Assembly (NCBI GenBank): GCA_002385675.1
Contig: DGDY01000023.1
Location: 1-10,378, forward strand
Length of the DNA stretch: 10,378 nucleotides
Direction of reading: 5' to 3'
DNA from: Anaerolineales bacterium UBA3940
GTDB lineage: Bacteria > Chloroflexota > Anaerolineae > Aggregatilineales > UBA3940
Positions 1-6,054 of this stretch are shown here, one piece after another; position 1 is the stretch's first letter; each line of letters opens with the position of its first letter. The notes under the pieces were generated by a model that had not been told where the DNA came from, made no database searches, and saw only the letters and a list, made by a program, of their open reading frames with translations. The translations under genes were made by a program, and so were the position numbers.

Positions 1-19
1 AGATGTGTATAAGAGACAG
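1..19 (+). other. Tn5/Nextera mosaic-end adapter (sequencing artefact)
   Basis: The first 19 bases are exactly AGATGTGTATAAGAGACAG, the Tn5 mosaic end used in transposase-based library preparation. It is not native sequence. Native DNA begins at about base 20. Because the window starts exactly with the adapter, this is a contig end, and nothing can be said about what lies to the left in the genome. Confidence 0.97.
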
Positions 20-72
20 GTCATGGACGGCGATTGAATGAGGAATGCCCCCTCCCCGGGGGCAAGGTGTGC

Positions 73-143
73 CTGGGAGAGGGGCGCTGAGTGACATATC
101 TTCCCCTCTCCCAGCGACCGCGGGTCGCGACCGGGAGAGGGGG
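73..143. repeat. Intergenic C/G-rich palindromic repeat with two competing hairpins
   Basis: The block CCCCTCTCCC (103-112) can pair with either of two arms. On the left it pairs with GGGAGAGGGG (75-84), and with flanking bases this gives a perfect 12-bp stem 73-84/103-114. On the right it pairs with GGGAGAGGGG (133-142), enclosing an inner hairpin GCGACC-GCG-GGTCGC (114-128). The two folds exclude each other. The element lies just beyond the stop codon of the minus-strand flavin reductase gene, so it would be transcribed at that gene's 3' end and could act as a terminator or mRNA-stabilising structure, although no U-tract follows. The GCGACC/GGTCGC core recurs near 5750-5766, which suggests a dispersed repeat family. 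Confidence 0.7.
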
Positions 144-162
144 CTAGGGGGTGAGGGTAACT

Positions 163-675
163 CTAATCATCCTCCGCCAGGGCGCGGTACTCGCCCCGGA
201 AGAACAGCAGCGGCCTGGCGTTGTCGTCTGCACGGTAGACGTGCGTGACCTCGCCCAGCACGATCCAGTGATCCCCGCCCTCATAGACCTCGTAGCGGCG
301 GCAGCCGACAGCGCCGATCGCGCCTGCCAGGAGCGGGCCGCCCTCCCACTGCACGAACTCGAAGGCCGGTGGCGGGATCTCGTCATTCCAAAAACCGGCG
401 AAATAGTTGGAAAGCGCCTCCTGCGTCTCGGAGAGGAAGCTCAGCGTGAAGCCCGGCGCTTCCAGCAATGGCCGGCTGATATTTGCCTCTTTGCCCACAC
501 ACACAAGGATAAGCGTTGGTTCCAGTGAAACCGAGGTGACGGCGTTGGCCGTCATCCCGATGATCTCGTCGTCGTCCGTAGCAACAGCCAGCACGGTGAC
601 GCCTGTCGCGAAGAGGCCCATCGTGCGCCGGAACTCTCGCGTGTCGACAGTGGTGTATTGCTTGGTGCCACTCAT
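163..675 (-). CDS. Flavin reductase-like, FMN-binding domain protein
   Basis: This 170-residue protein belongs to the flavin reductase-like family (HpaC/RutF/Fre-type split-barrel FMN proteins). Members usually use NAD(P)H to reduce FMN or FAD and hand it to a partner monooxygenase. Family signs are the N-terminal segment FRRTMGLFATGVTVLA (residues 15-30), the FMN-contacting stretch GMTANAVTSVSLEPTLILVCV (40-60, split here as GMTANAVTSV and SLEPTLILVCV), and the late GDHWIVLGEVTHV segment (133-145). The length is normal for a stand-alone reductase. The ATG is preceded by AAGGA about ten bases upstream. The gene is transcribed away from the aldehyde dehydrogenase. A TACAAT -10-like hexamer lies at 739-734 on the minus strand, with no good -35. 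No flavin monooxygenase is visible in the window, so the partner is unknown. An alternative is an FMN-binding enzyme with its own substrate. Family assignment is secure; exact role is not. Confidence 0.9.
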   Translation of the reverse strand: MSGTKQYTTVDTREFRRTMGLFATGVTVLAVATDDDEIIGMTANAVTSVSLEPTLILVCVGKEANISRPLLEAPGFTLSFLSETQEALSNYFAGFWNDEIPPPAFEFVQWEGGPLLAGAIGAVGCRRYEVYEGGDHWIVLGEVTHVYRADDNARPLLFFRGEYRALAEDD

Positions 676-733
676 GCGTGGGTCATCCTTCCCAGTGACT
701 CACGGGCCTGCGCCCGCGGGTGAACTCTCACAG

Positions 734-793
734 ATTGTAACGCGTGCGGTCGTTTACTTCCCGCGTGCTACGGGGCCGATCCTGATCTATAAT
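734..793. promoter_or_regulatory. Divergent promoter region (putative -10 elements on both strands)
   Basis: The 250-bp space between the divergent flavin reductase and aldehyde dehydrogenase genes holds a perfect TATAAT on the plus strand at 788-793 and TACAAT on the minus strand at 739-734. Neither has a convincing TTGACA-like -35 at 16-18 bp. If the plus-strand hexamer is used, the dehydrogenase mRNA has a leader of about 125 bases. The assignment rests on -10 matches and gene orientation only. Confidence 0.4.
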
Positions 794-925
794 AAGACTG
801 TGCCGGACCATTATGCCCGCCGCCCACCCTTGCGTGCCGGGCTGTACCTGCGGTTTCCCAAAGAAACGACGATGTTTTTCCTCGGTTAGCAGTTCAGTCA
901 ACCATCCACCAGTTAGGAGAAAAGA

Positions 926-2500
926 ATGGCTGAAAAGTTTAAGATTACGTACACCACGATGTCTGTGGACGACGTGGAGCTTCATCAGGCGTTCGACGAG
1001 GCCGTCGAGCGGGTGAAGCAGATGAAAGGCCGGACCTTCCCGATGCTCATCAATGGGCGCGAGGTCGAGGCAGAGGAAACGTTCGCCGTTATCAACCCTG
1101 CGGATACACGCGAGACGCTCGTCTACTTCCAGAAGGGCACGGCAGAACACGCACGCGAAGCCATCGCTGCGGCAAAGGCGGCCTTCCCGGCATGGTCCGC
1201 CACCCCGTATGAGGAGCGCTGCCAGCTTGTCGAGCGCGTCGCCGACATGATCACCGACAACCTGATGGATCTGTCGGCGATGATGATCATGGAGATGGGC
1301 AAGAACCGCGTAGAGGCGATGGGCGACGTGCAGGAGTCGGCAGACCTGCTGCGCTACTACGCCTTCCAGATGCGTGAAAACAAGGGGTTCGTCCGCGAGA
1401 TGAACTCCTTTGGTGAGACGGACGTCAACATCAGCGTACTCAAGCCGTACGGCGTGTGGGCGGTTATCTCGCCATTCAACTTCCCGCTGGCGCTAGCCGC
1501 CGGGCCGGTCGCGGCGGCGCTGGTCACCGGCAACACGGTCGTGCTGAAGCCCTCGTCCGACGCGCCGTGGACGGCCTACGAGCTGGTCCGCTACTTCATG
1601 GAAGCGGGCCTGCCGGAGGGCGCGATCAACTTCGTCACCGGGTCGGGCCGCACCGTCGGCAACGAACTGGTGGTGAACAAGGACGTGGACGGCATCACCT
1701 TCACCGGCTCGTATGACGTCGGCTTCCATCAGGTATACCGCAACTTCGCAACCGAGTACCCCAAGCCGGTTGTCGTGGAGATGGGCGGCAAGAACCCGAC
1801 CATCGTCTCGAAGAAGGCAAACCTTGACAACGCCGCGCTGGGCGTGGTGCGCTCGGCCTTCGGGATGGGCGGGCAGAAGTGCTCGGCGTGCTCGCGTGTG
1901 TACGTTGAGGCTGAGGTGTACGACGAGTTCCTCGGCAAGCTCCTCGCGAAGACCGAGGAGATCGTCAAGATTGGTAACCCGCTCGACAAGCACACCTTCC
2001 TCGGCCCCCTCGTCAACGAGAACGCCTACAACGACTACAAGCGCTTCATGGAGAAGGCTCGCCAGGATGGCGAGGTGCTGTACGGTGGCAATGTCTGCAC
2101 TGACGGCGACTTCCAGTACGGCTACTTCGTTGAGCCTGCTATCATCACCGGGCTTCCGCACGACCACGAACTGGTGCAGCAGGAGCTGTTCGTCCCGATC
2201 CTCTTCGTGAAGAAGGTTGACAGCCTGGAGCAGGCGATGAAAGAGGCCAACGACGTGCAGTACGGCCTGACGGCGGGCTTCTTCAGCGAGGATGAGGATG
2301 AGATCCAGTGGTTCCTGGACAACATCCAGGCAGGCACGATCTACGTCAACCGGAAGGCCGGCGCGACGACGGGCGCATGGCCCGGGTTCCAGCCGTTCGG
2401 TGGCTGGAAGAGCAGCGGCTCGTCCGGCAGGAACATCGGCGGCTACTGGACGCTGCTCAACTACATGCGCGAGCAGAGCCAGACCGTCATCCGCGAGTAA
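926..2500 (+). CDS. NAD(P)-dependent aldehyde dehydrogenase, P5C dehydrogenase-like
   Basis: This 524-residue aldehyde dehydrogenase superfamily enzyme oxidises an aldehyde to a carboxylate in the cytoplasm. Overall it resembles the RocA/PutA-type L-glutamate gamma-semialdehyde (pyrroline-5-carboxylate) dehydrogenases, including the roughly 40-residue N-terminal extension and the INGREV start of the core. Catalytic residues are all present: Asn185 in SPFNFP (oxyanion hole), Lys208 in LKPS (cofactor), Glu285 in EMGGKN (general base) and nucleophile Cys319 in GQKCSA. Two departures are visible. The usual E-x-F-G-P cofactor motif reads ELFVP (420-424). The loop between YVNRK and QPFGG (478-488) is about three residues longer than in the Bacillus and Thermus P5C dehydrogenases I recall, so the substrate may differ. 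The start is well supported by AGGAG six bases before the ATG. A perfect hairpin follows, and then the CoA-transferase genes, which suggests a semialdehyde whose acid product is passed to CoA activation (inference). Confidence 0.9.
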   Translation: MAEKFKITYTTMSVDDVELHQAFDEAVERVKQMKGRTFPMLINGREVEAEETFAVINPADTRETLVYFQKGTAEHAREAIAAAKAAFPAWSATPYEERCQLVERVADMITDNLMDLSAMMIMEMGKNRVEAMGDVQESADLLRYYAFQMRENKGFVREMNSFGETDVNISVLKPYGVWAVISPFNFPLALAAGPVAAALVTGNTVVLKPSSDAPWTAYELVRYFMEAGLPEGAINFVTGSGRTVGNELVVNKDVDGITFTGSYDVGFHQVYRNFATEYPKPVVVEMGGKNPTIVSKKANLDNAALGVVRSAFGMGGQKCSACSRVYVEAEVYDEFLGKLLAKTEEIVKIGNPLDKHTFLGPLVNENAYNDYKRFMEKARQDGEVLYGGNVCTDGDFQYGYFVEPAIITGLPHDHELVQQELFVPILFVKKVDSLEQAMKEANDVQYGLTAGFFSEDEDEIQWFLDNIQAGTIYVNRKAGATTGAWPGFQPFGGWKSSGSSGRNIGGYWTLLNYMREQSQTVIRE

Positions 2501-2518
2501 CCTCACTCATGATACTCC

Positions 2519-2546
2519 TGAGGGGCACGGTCAACCGTGCCCCTCA
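2519..2546 (+). terminator. Perfect 12-bp intercistronic hairpin
   Basis: TGAGGGGCACGG (2519-2530), loop TCAA, and CCGTGCCCCTCA (2535-2546) form a perfect 12-bp stem in the 67-bp gap between the aldehyde dehydrogenase stop and the CoA-transferase GTG start. No U-run follows. It could be a non-canonical or partial terminator, or an RNA processing or stability element that sets the ratio of dehydrogenase to CoA-transferase. Confidence 0.65.
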
Positions 2547-2567
2547 CACCCATCTAGAGAGAGCCCC

Positions 2568-3488
2568 GTGACAGATAAGCGCCTAACGATGAAAGAGGCC
2601 ATCGCGGAGTATGTCCACGATGGCGATTCGGTTGCGATTGAGGGCTTCACGGCCTTCATCTGCTTTGCCGCCGGGCATGAAATTATCCGCCAGGGGCGGC
2701 GCGACCTCACGCTCATCCGCATGACGCCCGACCTGATCTATGACCAGATGATCGCGGCGGGCGTCGCATCCAAGCTCGTGTTCAGCTATCTCGGCAACCC
2801 TGGCGTTGGCTCGCTGCACTGCATCCGCCGCGCCATCGAGAAGGGCGTGCCACGCCCGCTTGAGATCGAAGAGTACTCGCACTATGGGATGGTCGGGCGC
2901 TACACTGCTGGTGCGCTGAAGCTGCCTTTCTTCCCGCTGCGCAGCTACACCGGCTCCGACATCCCCGGCGCCAGCGGCGATATCCGCTGGGTGGACAGCC
3001 CGTATGAGGATGGCAAGCGCATCGCCGTTGTCCCGCCGCTCAACCCCGATGTCGCCATTGTGCATGCCCAGCGCGCCGACATGAGCGGCAACACGCAGCT
3101 CTGGGGCCTGCTCGGCATGCAGAAGGAGGTCGCCTTTGCGGCGAAGAAGGTGATCGTTGTGGTCGAGGAGATCGTCGATGAAGCGGTCATCCGCTCCGAC
3201 CCGAGCCGGACGCTGATCCCCGGCCTGATCGTCGATGCGGTGGTGCATGAGCCCTATGGCGCACATCCGTCCTACGTGCAGGGCTTCTACGACCGCGACA
3301 ACGAGTTCTACCTGAGCTGGGACAAGATCTCCCGCGATGAGGAGCGGGTCAAGGCGTGGCTGGACGAGTGGGTCTACGGCGTCGAGGACCGCGCCGCCTA
3401 CCTGGAAAAACTCGGCGCGGAGACGCTTGAACGGCTGAAACCCGGCCCCGCTCCGGCGTCGCCGGTAGACTACGGAGCGTATGCATGA
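2568..3488 (+). CDS. CoA-transferase subunit A (glutaconate CoA-transferase GctA type)
   Basis: This is the alpha subunit (306 residues) of a class I (family I) CoA-transferase, which moves CoA from a donor thioester to an organic acid. It matches the glutaconate CoA-transferase A pattern throughout: MKEAIAEYVHDGD near the N-terminus (8-20), VAIEGFTAF (22-30), DVAIVHAQRADMSGN (161-175), IPGLIVDAVVHEPYGAHPS (217-235) and EWVYGVEDRAAYLEKLG (267-283). The length fits GctA-like rather than the shorter SCOT/PcaI-like subunits. The reading frame stays open far upstream into the dehydrogenase gene, but family similarity begins only here. The GTG at 2568 follows a purine-rich GAGAGAG; an ATG at 2589 is possible but has no ribosome binding site and would trim conserved sequence. 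It overlaps the B-subunit start by ATGA. Related fold members include 3-oxoadipate CoA-transferases and the IpdAB hydrolases, so the substrate is open. Confidence 0.88.
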   Translation: MTDKRLTMKEAIAEYVHDGDSVAIEGFTAFICFAAGHEIIRQGRRDLTLIRMTPDLIYDQMIAAGVASKLVFSYLGNPGVGSLHCIRRAIEKGVPRPLEIEEYSHYGMVGRYTAGALKLPFFPLRSYTGSDIPGASGDIRWVDSPYEDGKRIAVVPPLNPDVAIVHAQRADMSGNTQLWGLLGMQKEVAFAAKKVIVVVEEIVDEAVIRSDPSRTLIPGLIVDAVVHEPYGAHPSYVQGFYDRDNEFYLSWDKISRDEERVKAWLDEWVYGVEDRAAYLEKLGAETLERLKPGPAPASPVDYGAYA

Positions 3489-4255
3489 TGCACAACGACG
3501 TCACCCCTTCTGAGATGATGATCGTGTCGGCGGCGCGGGCGATGGCGGGCGTGCGCACGGTGTTCGTTGGCGTCGGCCTGCCGAACATCGCCTGCAACCT
3601 CGCCCGGCACACCGTCGCGCCCTCGCTGGAGCTGATCTACGAGTCGGGCGTGTACGGCGCGCAGCCCGCCCGCTTGCCGCTCTCCATCGGCGACCCAACG
3701 CTGGTGACACACGCCACATCCGTCATGCCGATGGCCGACCTGTTCGGCCTGTATCTGCAGGGCGGGCTGGTCGAGGTGGCGCTGCTCGGCGGCGCGCAGA
3801 TCGACCGCTACGGCAACCTCAACACGACGGTGATCGGCGAGTACGGCAGCCCGAAAGTCCGGCTGCCGGGCAGCGGCGGCGCGTGCGAGATCGCTATCAA
3901 CGCCCAGCGGGTCTTTATCATCATGCGGCTGAGCAAGAGGTCGTTCGTCTCCAGACTGGATTTCCTGACCAGCCCGGGCCATCTGACCGGTGGGAATGCG
4001 CGCCGCGAGGCGGGTTACCCCGGCGCCGGGCCGGAGCTTGTCATCACCGACAAGGCGATCCTGAACTTCGACAACGACGACCGTGAGATGCAGCTTGTCT
4101 CGCTGCACCCCGGCGTTACGCTGGAGGAGGTGCAGGAGGAGGTCGGCTGGGATCTGCGCCGGGCCCCCGAAGTGGTCGAGACGCCCTTGCCGACGGATGA
4201 AGAACTGCGCCTGATGCGCGAGGTGCTCGACCCGGCGGGCCTGTACCGGAAGTGA
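3485..4255 (+). CDS. CoA-transferase subunit B (glutaconate CoA-transferase GctB type)
   Basis: This is the beta subunit (256 residues) that forms the active CoA-transferase with the preceding gene product. The catalytic glutamate of this family is present: Glu53 in LIYESGVYG aligns with the VESG glutamate of glutaconate CoA-transferase B, which forms the glutamyl-CoA thioester. Other family segments are VGVGLPNIA (28-36), LLGGAQIDRYGNLN (100-113), the glycine-rich GSGGAC (129-134), LTSPGHLTGG (161-170) and GPELVITDKAILNFD (182-196). Length is normal. The start codon lies in the ATGA overlap with subunit A, with GGAG seven bases upstream, so translation is probably coupled. A second ATG immediately follows. 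Retention of Glu53 supports a transferase. Glutaconate, glutarate, 3-oxoadipate or another dicarboxylate are candidate acceptors, but the sequence does not choose between them. Confidence 0.88.
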   Translation: MMHNDVTPSEMMIVSAARAMAGVRTVFVGVGLPNIACNLARHTVAPSLELIYESGVYGAQPARLPLSIGDPTLVTHATSVMPMADLFGLYLQGGLVEVALLGGAQIDRYGNLNTTVIGEYGSPKVRLPGSGGACEIAINAQRVFIIMRLSKRSFVSRLDFLTSPGHLTGGNARREAGYPGAGPELVITDKAILNFDNDDREMQLVSLHPGVTLEEVQEEVGWDLRRAPEVVETPLPTDEELRLMREVLDPAGLYRK

Positions 4256-4261
4256 GATCAT

Positions 4262-4289
4262 GGCGGAGGGGTGCCAGCGCCCCTCCGCA
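4262..4289 (+). terminator. GC-rich hairpin after the CoA-transferase genes
   Basis: GCGGAGGGG (4263-4271) and CCCCTCCGC (4280-4288) form a perfect 9-bp stem, extendable inward by a G-T wobble and one G-C pair, starting eight bases after the subunit B stop codon. No T-run follows. Its position at the end of the gene pair suggests a terminator or 3'-end stabiliser. Confidence 0.6.
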
Positions 4290-4312
4290 CCCACTCCATG
4301 TGGGAATTGCCG

Positions 4313-4356
4313 GTTCTAAGAATGCTCTAAGGTCGCTCTAATGGCGATCTAATGCC
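4313..4356 (+). promoter_or_regulatory. Four 11-bp direct repeats (G-N-TCTAA), OmpR/PhoB-like operator
   Basis: TCTAA occurs at 4315, 4326, 4337 and 4348, an exact 11-bp period. A G stands two bases before each copy. The four units are GTTCTAAGAAT, GCTCTAAGGTC, GCTCTAATGGC and GATCTAATGCC, invariant at 6 of 11 positions. On the other strand they read as a seven-base box ending TTAGA followed by four variable bases. Seven-base boxes with four-base spacers are the known layout of Pho boxes and other OmpR/PhoB-family response-regulator sites, where dimers bind in tandem on one face of DNA. Twelve bases downstream lies TACAGT (4365-4370), a possible -10, which would put the repeats over the -35 as in activator-dependent promoters. 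A second AT-rich candidate is TATATA at 4391-4396. The array ends 81 bases before the M50 protease start. The regulator itself is not in the window. Confidence 0.7.
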
Positions 4357-4437
4357 CGGACGGCTACAGTCAAAGTGACTGTCACGTATGTATATACGAG
4401 GCAGAACCACAACTATGAGGTACGTAAAGGGCTTCGT

Positions 4438-5580
4438 ATGAGAACTGGTGGGAAGAGCATTCCCCTTGGGCGCATCTTCGGTATCCCGATTGGGCTGGAT
4501 TATTCCTGGTTCCTGATCTTCGCTTTACTGGTCTGGTCGCTGAGCACAAACTATTACCCGGCGCGCTTTGGCAACTGGGCGGAGGGTCTGTACTGGGGCG
4601 TGGGCGTGCTCACGGCGGTACTGCTGTTCGTCAGCGTGCTGCTGCATGAGCTGGGGCACGCCGTTGCGGCGCTGGCGTTTCGCATCCCGGTGCGGCGCAT
4701 CCGCCTGCTGTTCTTCGGCGGCGTGGCGGAGCTTGGCGACGAAGCGCCTCATGCCGGTGGGGAGTTCCTCGTCGCGATTGCCGGCCCGGCGGTGAGCCTG
4801 CTCATCGCTATCGTGCTCGGCTTTGGCTGGCTCGGGATGACGCTGGTGAGCGCTCCGGAGCCGGTTATCGCGCTGGTCGGCTATCTGGCGTTCATCAACC
4901 TCATCCTGGCCGTGTTTAACATGCTTCCCGGCTTCCCGCTTGACGGCGGGCGCGTGCTGCGCGCCGTGCTGTGGGGCCTCACCGGGAACCTCAGCCGTGC
5001 CACGCGCATCGCTGCCAGTATCGGGCGGATCCTCGCGTTCGGCTTTATTGGCTTCGGCATCCTCCAGATTTTGACCGGCAGCCTGGCGAACGGCCTGTGG
5101 TCGGGGTTCATCGGCATGTTCCTGCAGGGCGCGGCGAGCGCAGAGGTGCAGGCACAGCAGATACGCGATATGCTGGCCGGGCGCACAGTGGGGCAGGTCA
5201 TGCGGCGTAGCTATGCGACCCTCCCCGCCGATGTGACGGTGCAGCAGGTTCTTGACGCGCACATCCTGGGGTTTGGCAACCGCTCCTTCGTGGTTACCAG
5301 CAACGGCGAGGTGGTCGGCATACTGACGCTGGAGAACGTGCAGCGCGTGCCTATTGAGAAGCGGTGGAGTACGAGCGTCGCGCAGGCGATGACGCCGCTC
5401 AACCGCACCGAGCCTATCACCCCGGACACCGGCCTGTGGGATGCGCTGCGGCAGATGGAGCTTGAACAACTCGGGCAGGTTCCGGTGGTGGAGAACGGCG
5501 AGATCATGGGGTTGCTGCGCCGTGATGACGTGTTCGCCTTCCTGTATGACCTGCGCCGGTTCGGTGCGCGCTATGCGTAG
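4438..5580 (+). CDS. Site-2 protease family (M50) metalloprotease with tandem CBS domains
   Basis: This 380-residue membrane-embedded zinc metalloprotease cuts substrates within or near the membrane, as in regulated intramembrane proteolysis. The zinc motif HELGH (70-74) lies in a hydrophobic segment, and the third zinc ligand is Asp169 in NMLPGFPLDGGR. Hydrophobic segments run at about 22-38, 54-79, 110-135, 143-163 and 195-213. Two CBS domains follow, at roughly 250-305 and 315-368; such domains commonly bind adenine nucleotides and could gate activity. The frame is open from a GTG at 4375, but the ATG at 4438 is preferred because AAAGG lies seven bases upstream and the M50/CBS family usually starts near the sequence IPLGRIFGIPIGLDYSW. 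It is alone between a hairpin and a long non-coding stretch and has the four-repeat operator upstream, which suggests stress- or signal-dependent expression. The substrate, perhaps an anti-sigma factor, is unknown. Confidence 0.9.
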   Translation: MRTGGKSIPLGRIFGIPIGLDYSWFLIFALLVWSLSTNYYPARFGNWAEGLYWGVGVLTAVLLFVSVLLHELGHAVAALAFRIPVRRIRLLFFGGVAELGDEAPHAGGEFLVAIAGPAVSLLIAIVLGFGWLGMTLVSAPEPVIALVGYLAFINLILAVFNMLPGFPLDGGRVLRAVLWGLTGNLSRATRIAASIGRILAFGFIGFGILQILTGSLANGLWSGFIGMFLQGAASAEVQAQQIRDMLAGRTVGQVMRRSYATLPADVTVQQVLDAHILGFGNRSFVVTSNGEVVGILTLENVQRVPIEKRWSTSVAQAMTPLNRTEPITPDTGLWDALRQMELEQLGQVPVVENGEIMGLLRRDDVFAFLYDLRRFGARYA

Positions 5581-5615
5581 CCTGTGCGCGGCACAGAGCG
5601 CGGATACTGGTAATC

Positions 5616-5885
5616 CGAACCCCCTCCGTCCGATGGCCGCTTTGCGGCCTACGACCACCTCCCCTTGCAGGGCTGGCGATACGACGCTTTTGCCTAGTTG
5701 ATTGCGACCGGCTAACGTCGAACCCCCTCCTGTCCCGCAGCCTGCGGCTGCGACCCTCCGGGTCGCTGGTGGGGGGTCCAGCGGTAGCCGCCACACACGG
5801 ATCCTCACACGGCGAAGGGGATGGGCTGATTAATGCGCCTTTTACAAAACCGTCGTATCCTCAGATTGCAAGGGGAGGGGTTCCG
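5616..5885. repeat. Possible MITE/REP-like palindromic element
   Basis: CGAACCCCCTCC occurs twice in direct orientation (5616-5627 and 5719-5730), each time followed by a strong hairpin: GGCCGC-TTT-GCGGCC (5635-5649) and CGCAGCC-TGC-GGCTGCG (5736-5752). A third hairpin, GCGACCC-TCC-GGGTCGC (5750-5766), and an outer pairing ACCCCC/GGGGGT (5722-5727/5772-5777) give the second unit a branched fold. An exact 12-bp inverted repeat links CCTCCCCTTGCA (5658-5669) with TGCAAGGGGAGG (5867-5878), and GGAGGGGTTCCG (5874-5885, approximate) mirrors the left end imperfectly. The boundaries are therefore tentative. No transposase gene or target duplication is seen. Confidence 0.5.
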
Positions 5886-5945
5886 CCATGCACTTAACTG
5901 TTCTACCAATCCTTAGCATGAGCTGGCCTCTAGCGGCCAAACCCT

Positions 5946-5974
5946 AACACTCCCGCAGGCCCTGCGGGAGTGTT
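5946..5974. terminator. Perfect 14-bp inverted repeat, probable terminator
   Basis: AACACTCCCGCAGG (5946-5959) is the exact reverse complement of CCTGCGGGAGTGTT (5961-5974), with one base between; in RNA the top pairs would open to form the loop. It is followed on the plus strand by GTTATA, mildly U-rich. It sits upstream of the HAD operon and could end transcription entering from the left, or be a palindromic protein-binding site. Confidence 0.55.
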
Positions 5975-6054
5975 GTTATAGTGGTAGGATTGCAGGTGAA
6001 GGTGTATTGTTTGCATGTACGACGGCAACTGCTGAAGCGAAGCGAAGGAAGTGT

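Larger units (their letters stand above)
5581..6054. other. 474-bp non-coding region between the protease gene and the HAD operon
   Basis: I find no convincing gene here on either strand. It contains a palindromic repeat element (about 5616-5885), a mixed-composition stretch (5886-5945) with no clear motif, and a perfect inverted repeat (5946-5974). About 80 bases lie between that repeat and the HAD start codon and should contain the operon promoter, but I cannot identify a good -35/-10 pair. No tRNA-like cloverleaf was recognised. Confidence 0.6.

Noticed and set aside
1..19. Natural Tn5 mosaic end marking a transposon
   Set aside because: It sits exactly at the contig edge, is paired with an inverted partial copy at the other edge, and no transposase or resistance gene is present; it is a library adapter.
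871..888. Five-codon leader frame (MFFLG) ahead of the aldehyde dehydrogenase
   Set aside because: It is too short, has no good ribosome binding site, and no attenuator-like codon run or competing hairpins were seen.
1493..2506. 337-residue minus-strand open frame opposite the aldehyde dehydrogenase
   Set aside because: It is antisense to a complete ALDH and has no recognisable motif.
2292..2567. N-terminal extension of the CoA-transferase A frame into the dehydrogenase gene
   Set aside because: The extra 92 residues are Arg/Ser/Ala-rich out-of-frame translation of the ALDH gene; family similarity begins at the GTG at 2568.
2568..4255. Reading the CoA-transferase pair as IpdAB-type steroid ring hydrolase
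   Set aside because: The B subunit keeps the GctB-type catalytic glutamate (YESG) and no steroid-degradation genes are nearby. It cannot be fully excluded without a phylogeny.
4375..4437. GTG start that would add 21 residues to the M50 protease
   Set aside because: It has no ribosome binding site and overlaps the promoter-like region; the ATG at 4438 has AAAGG at the right distance.
4525..5808. 427-residue minus-strand open frame opposite the M50 protease gene
   Set aside because: It is a shadow of a gene with clear HELGH, LDG and CBS features, with low-complexity composition and no domain signal.
5616..5885. CRISPR array or insertion sequence
   Set aside because: There are only two copies of a 12-bp repeat with unequal hairpin contents, no regular spacers, no cas genes and no transposase.
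6007..6054. TTG start that would add 16 residues to the HAD protein
   Set aside because: There is no ribosome binding site at the TTG, the added residues precede the first beta strand, and the ATG at 6055 has a good AAGGAA.
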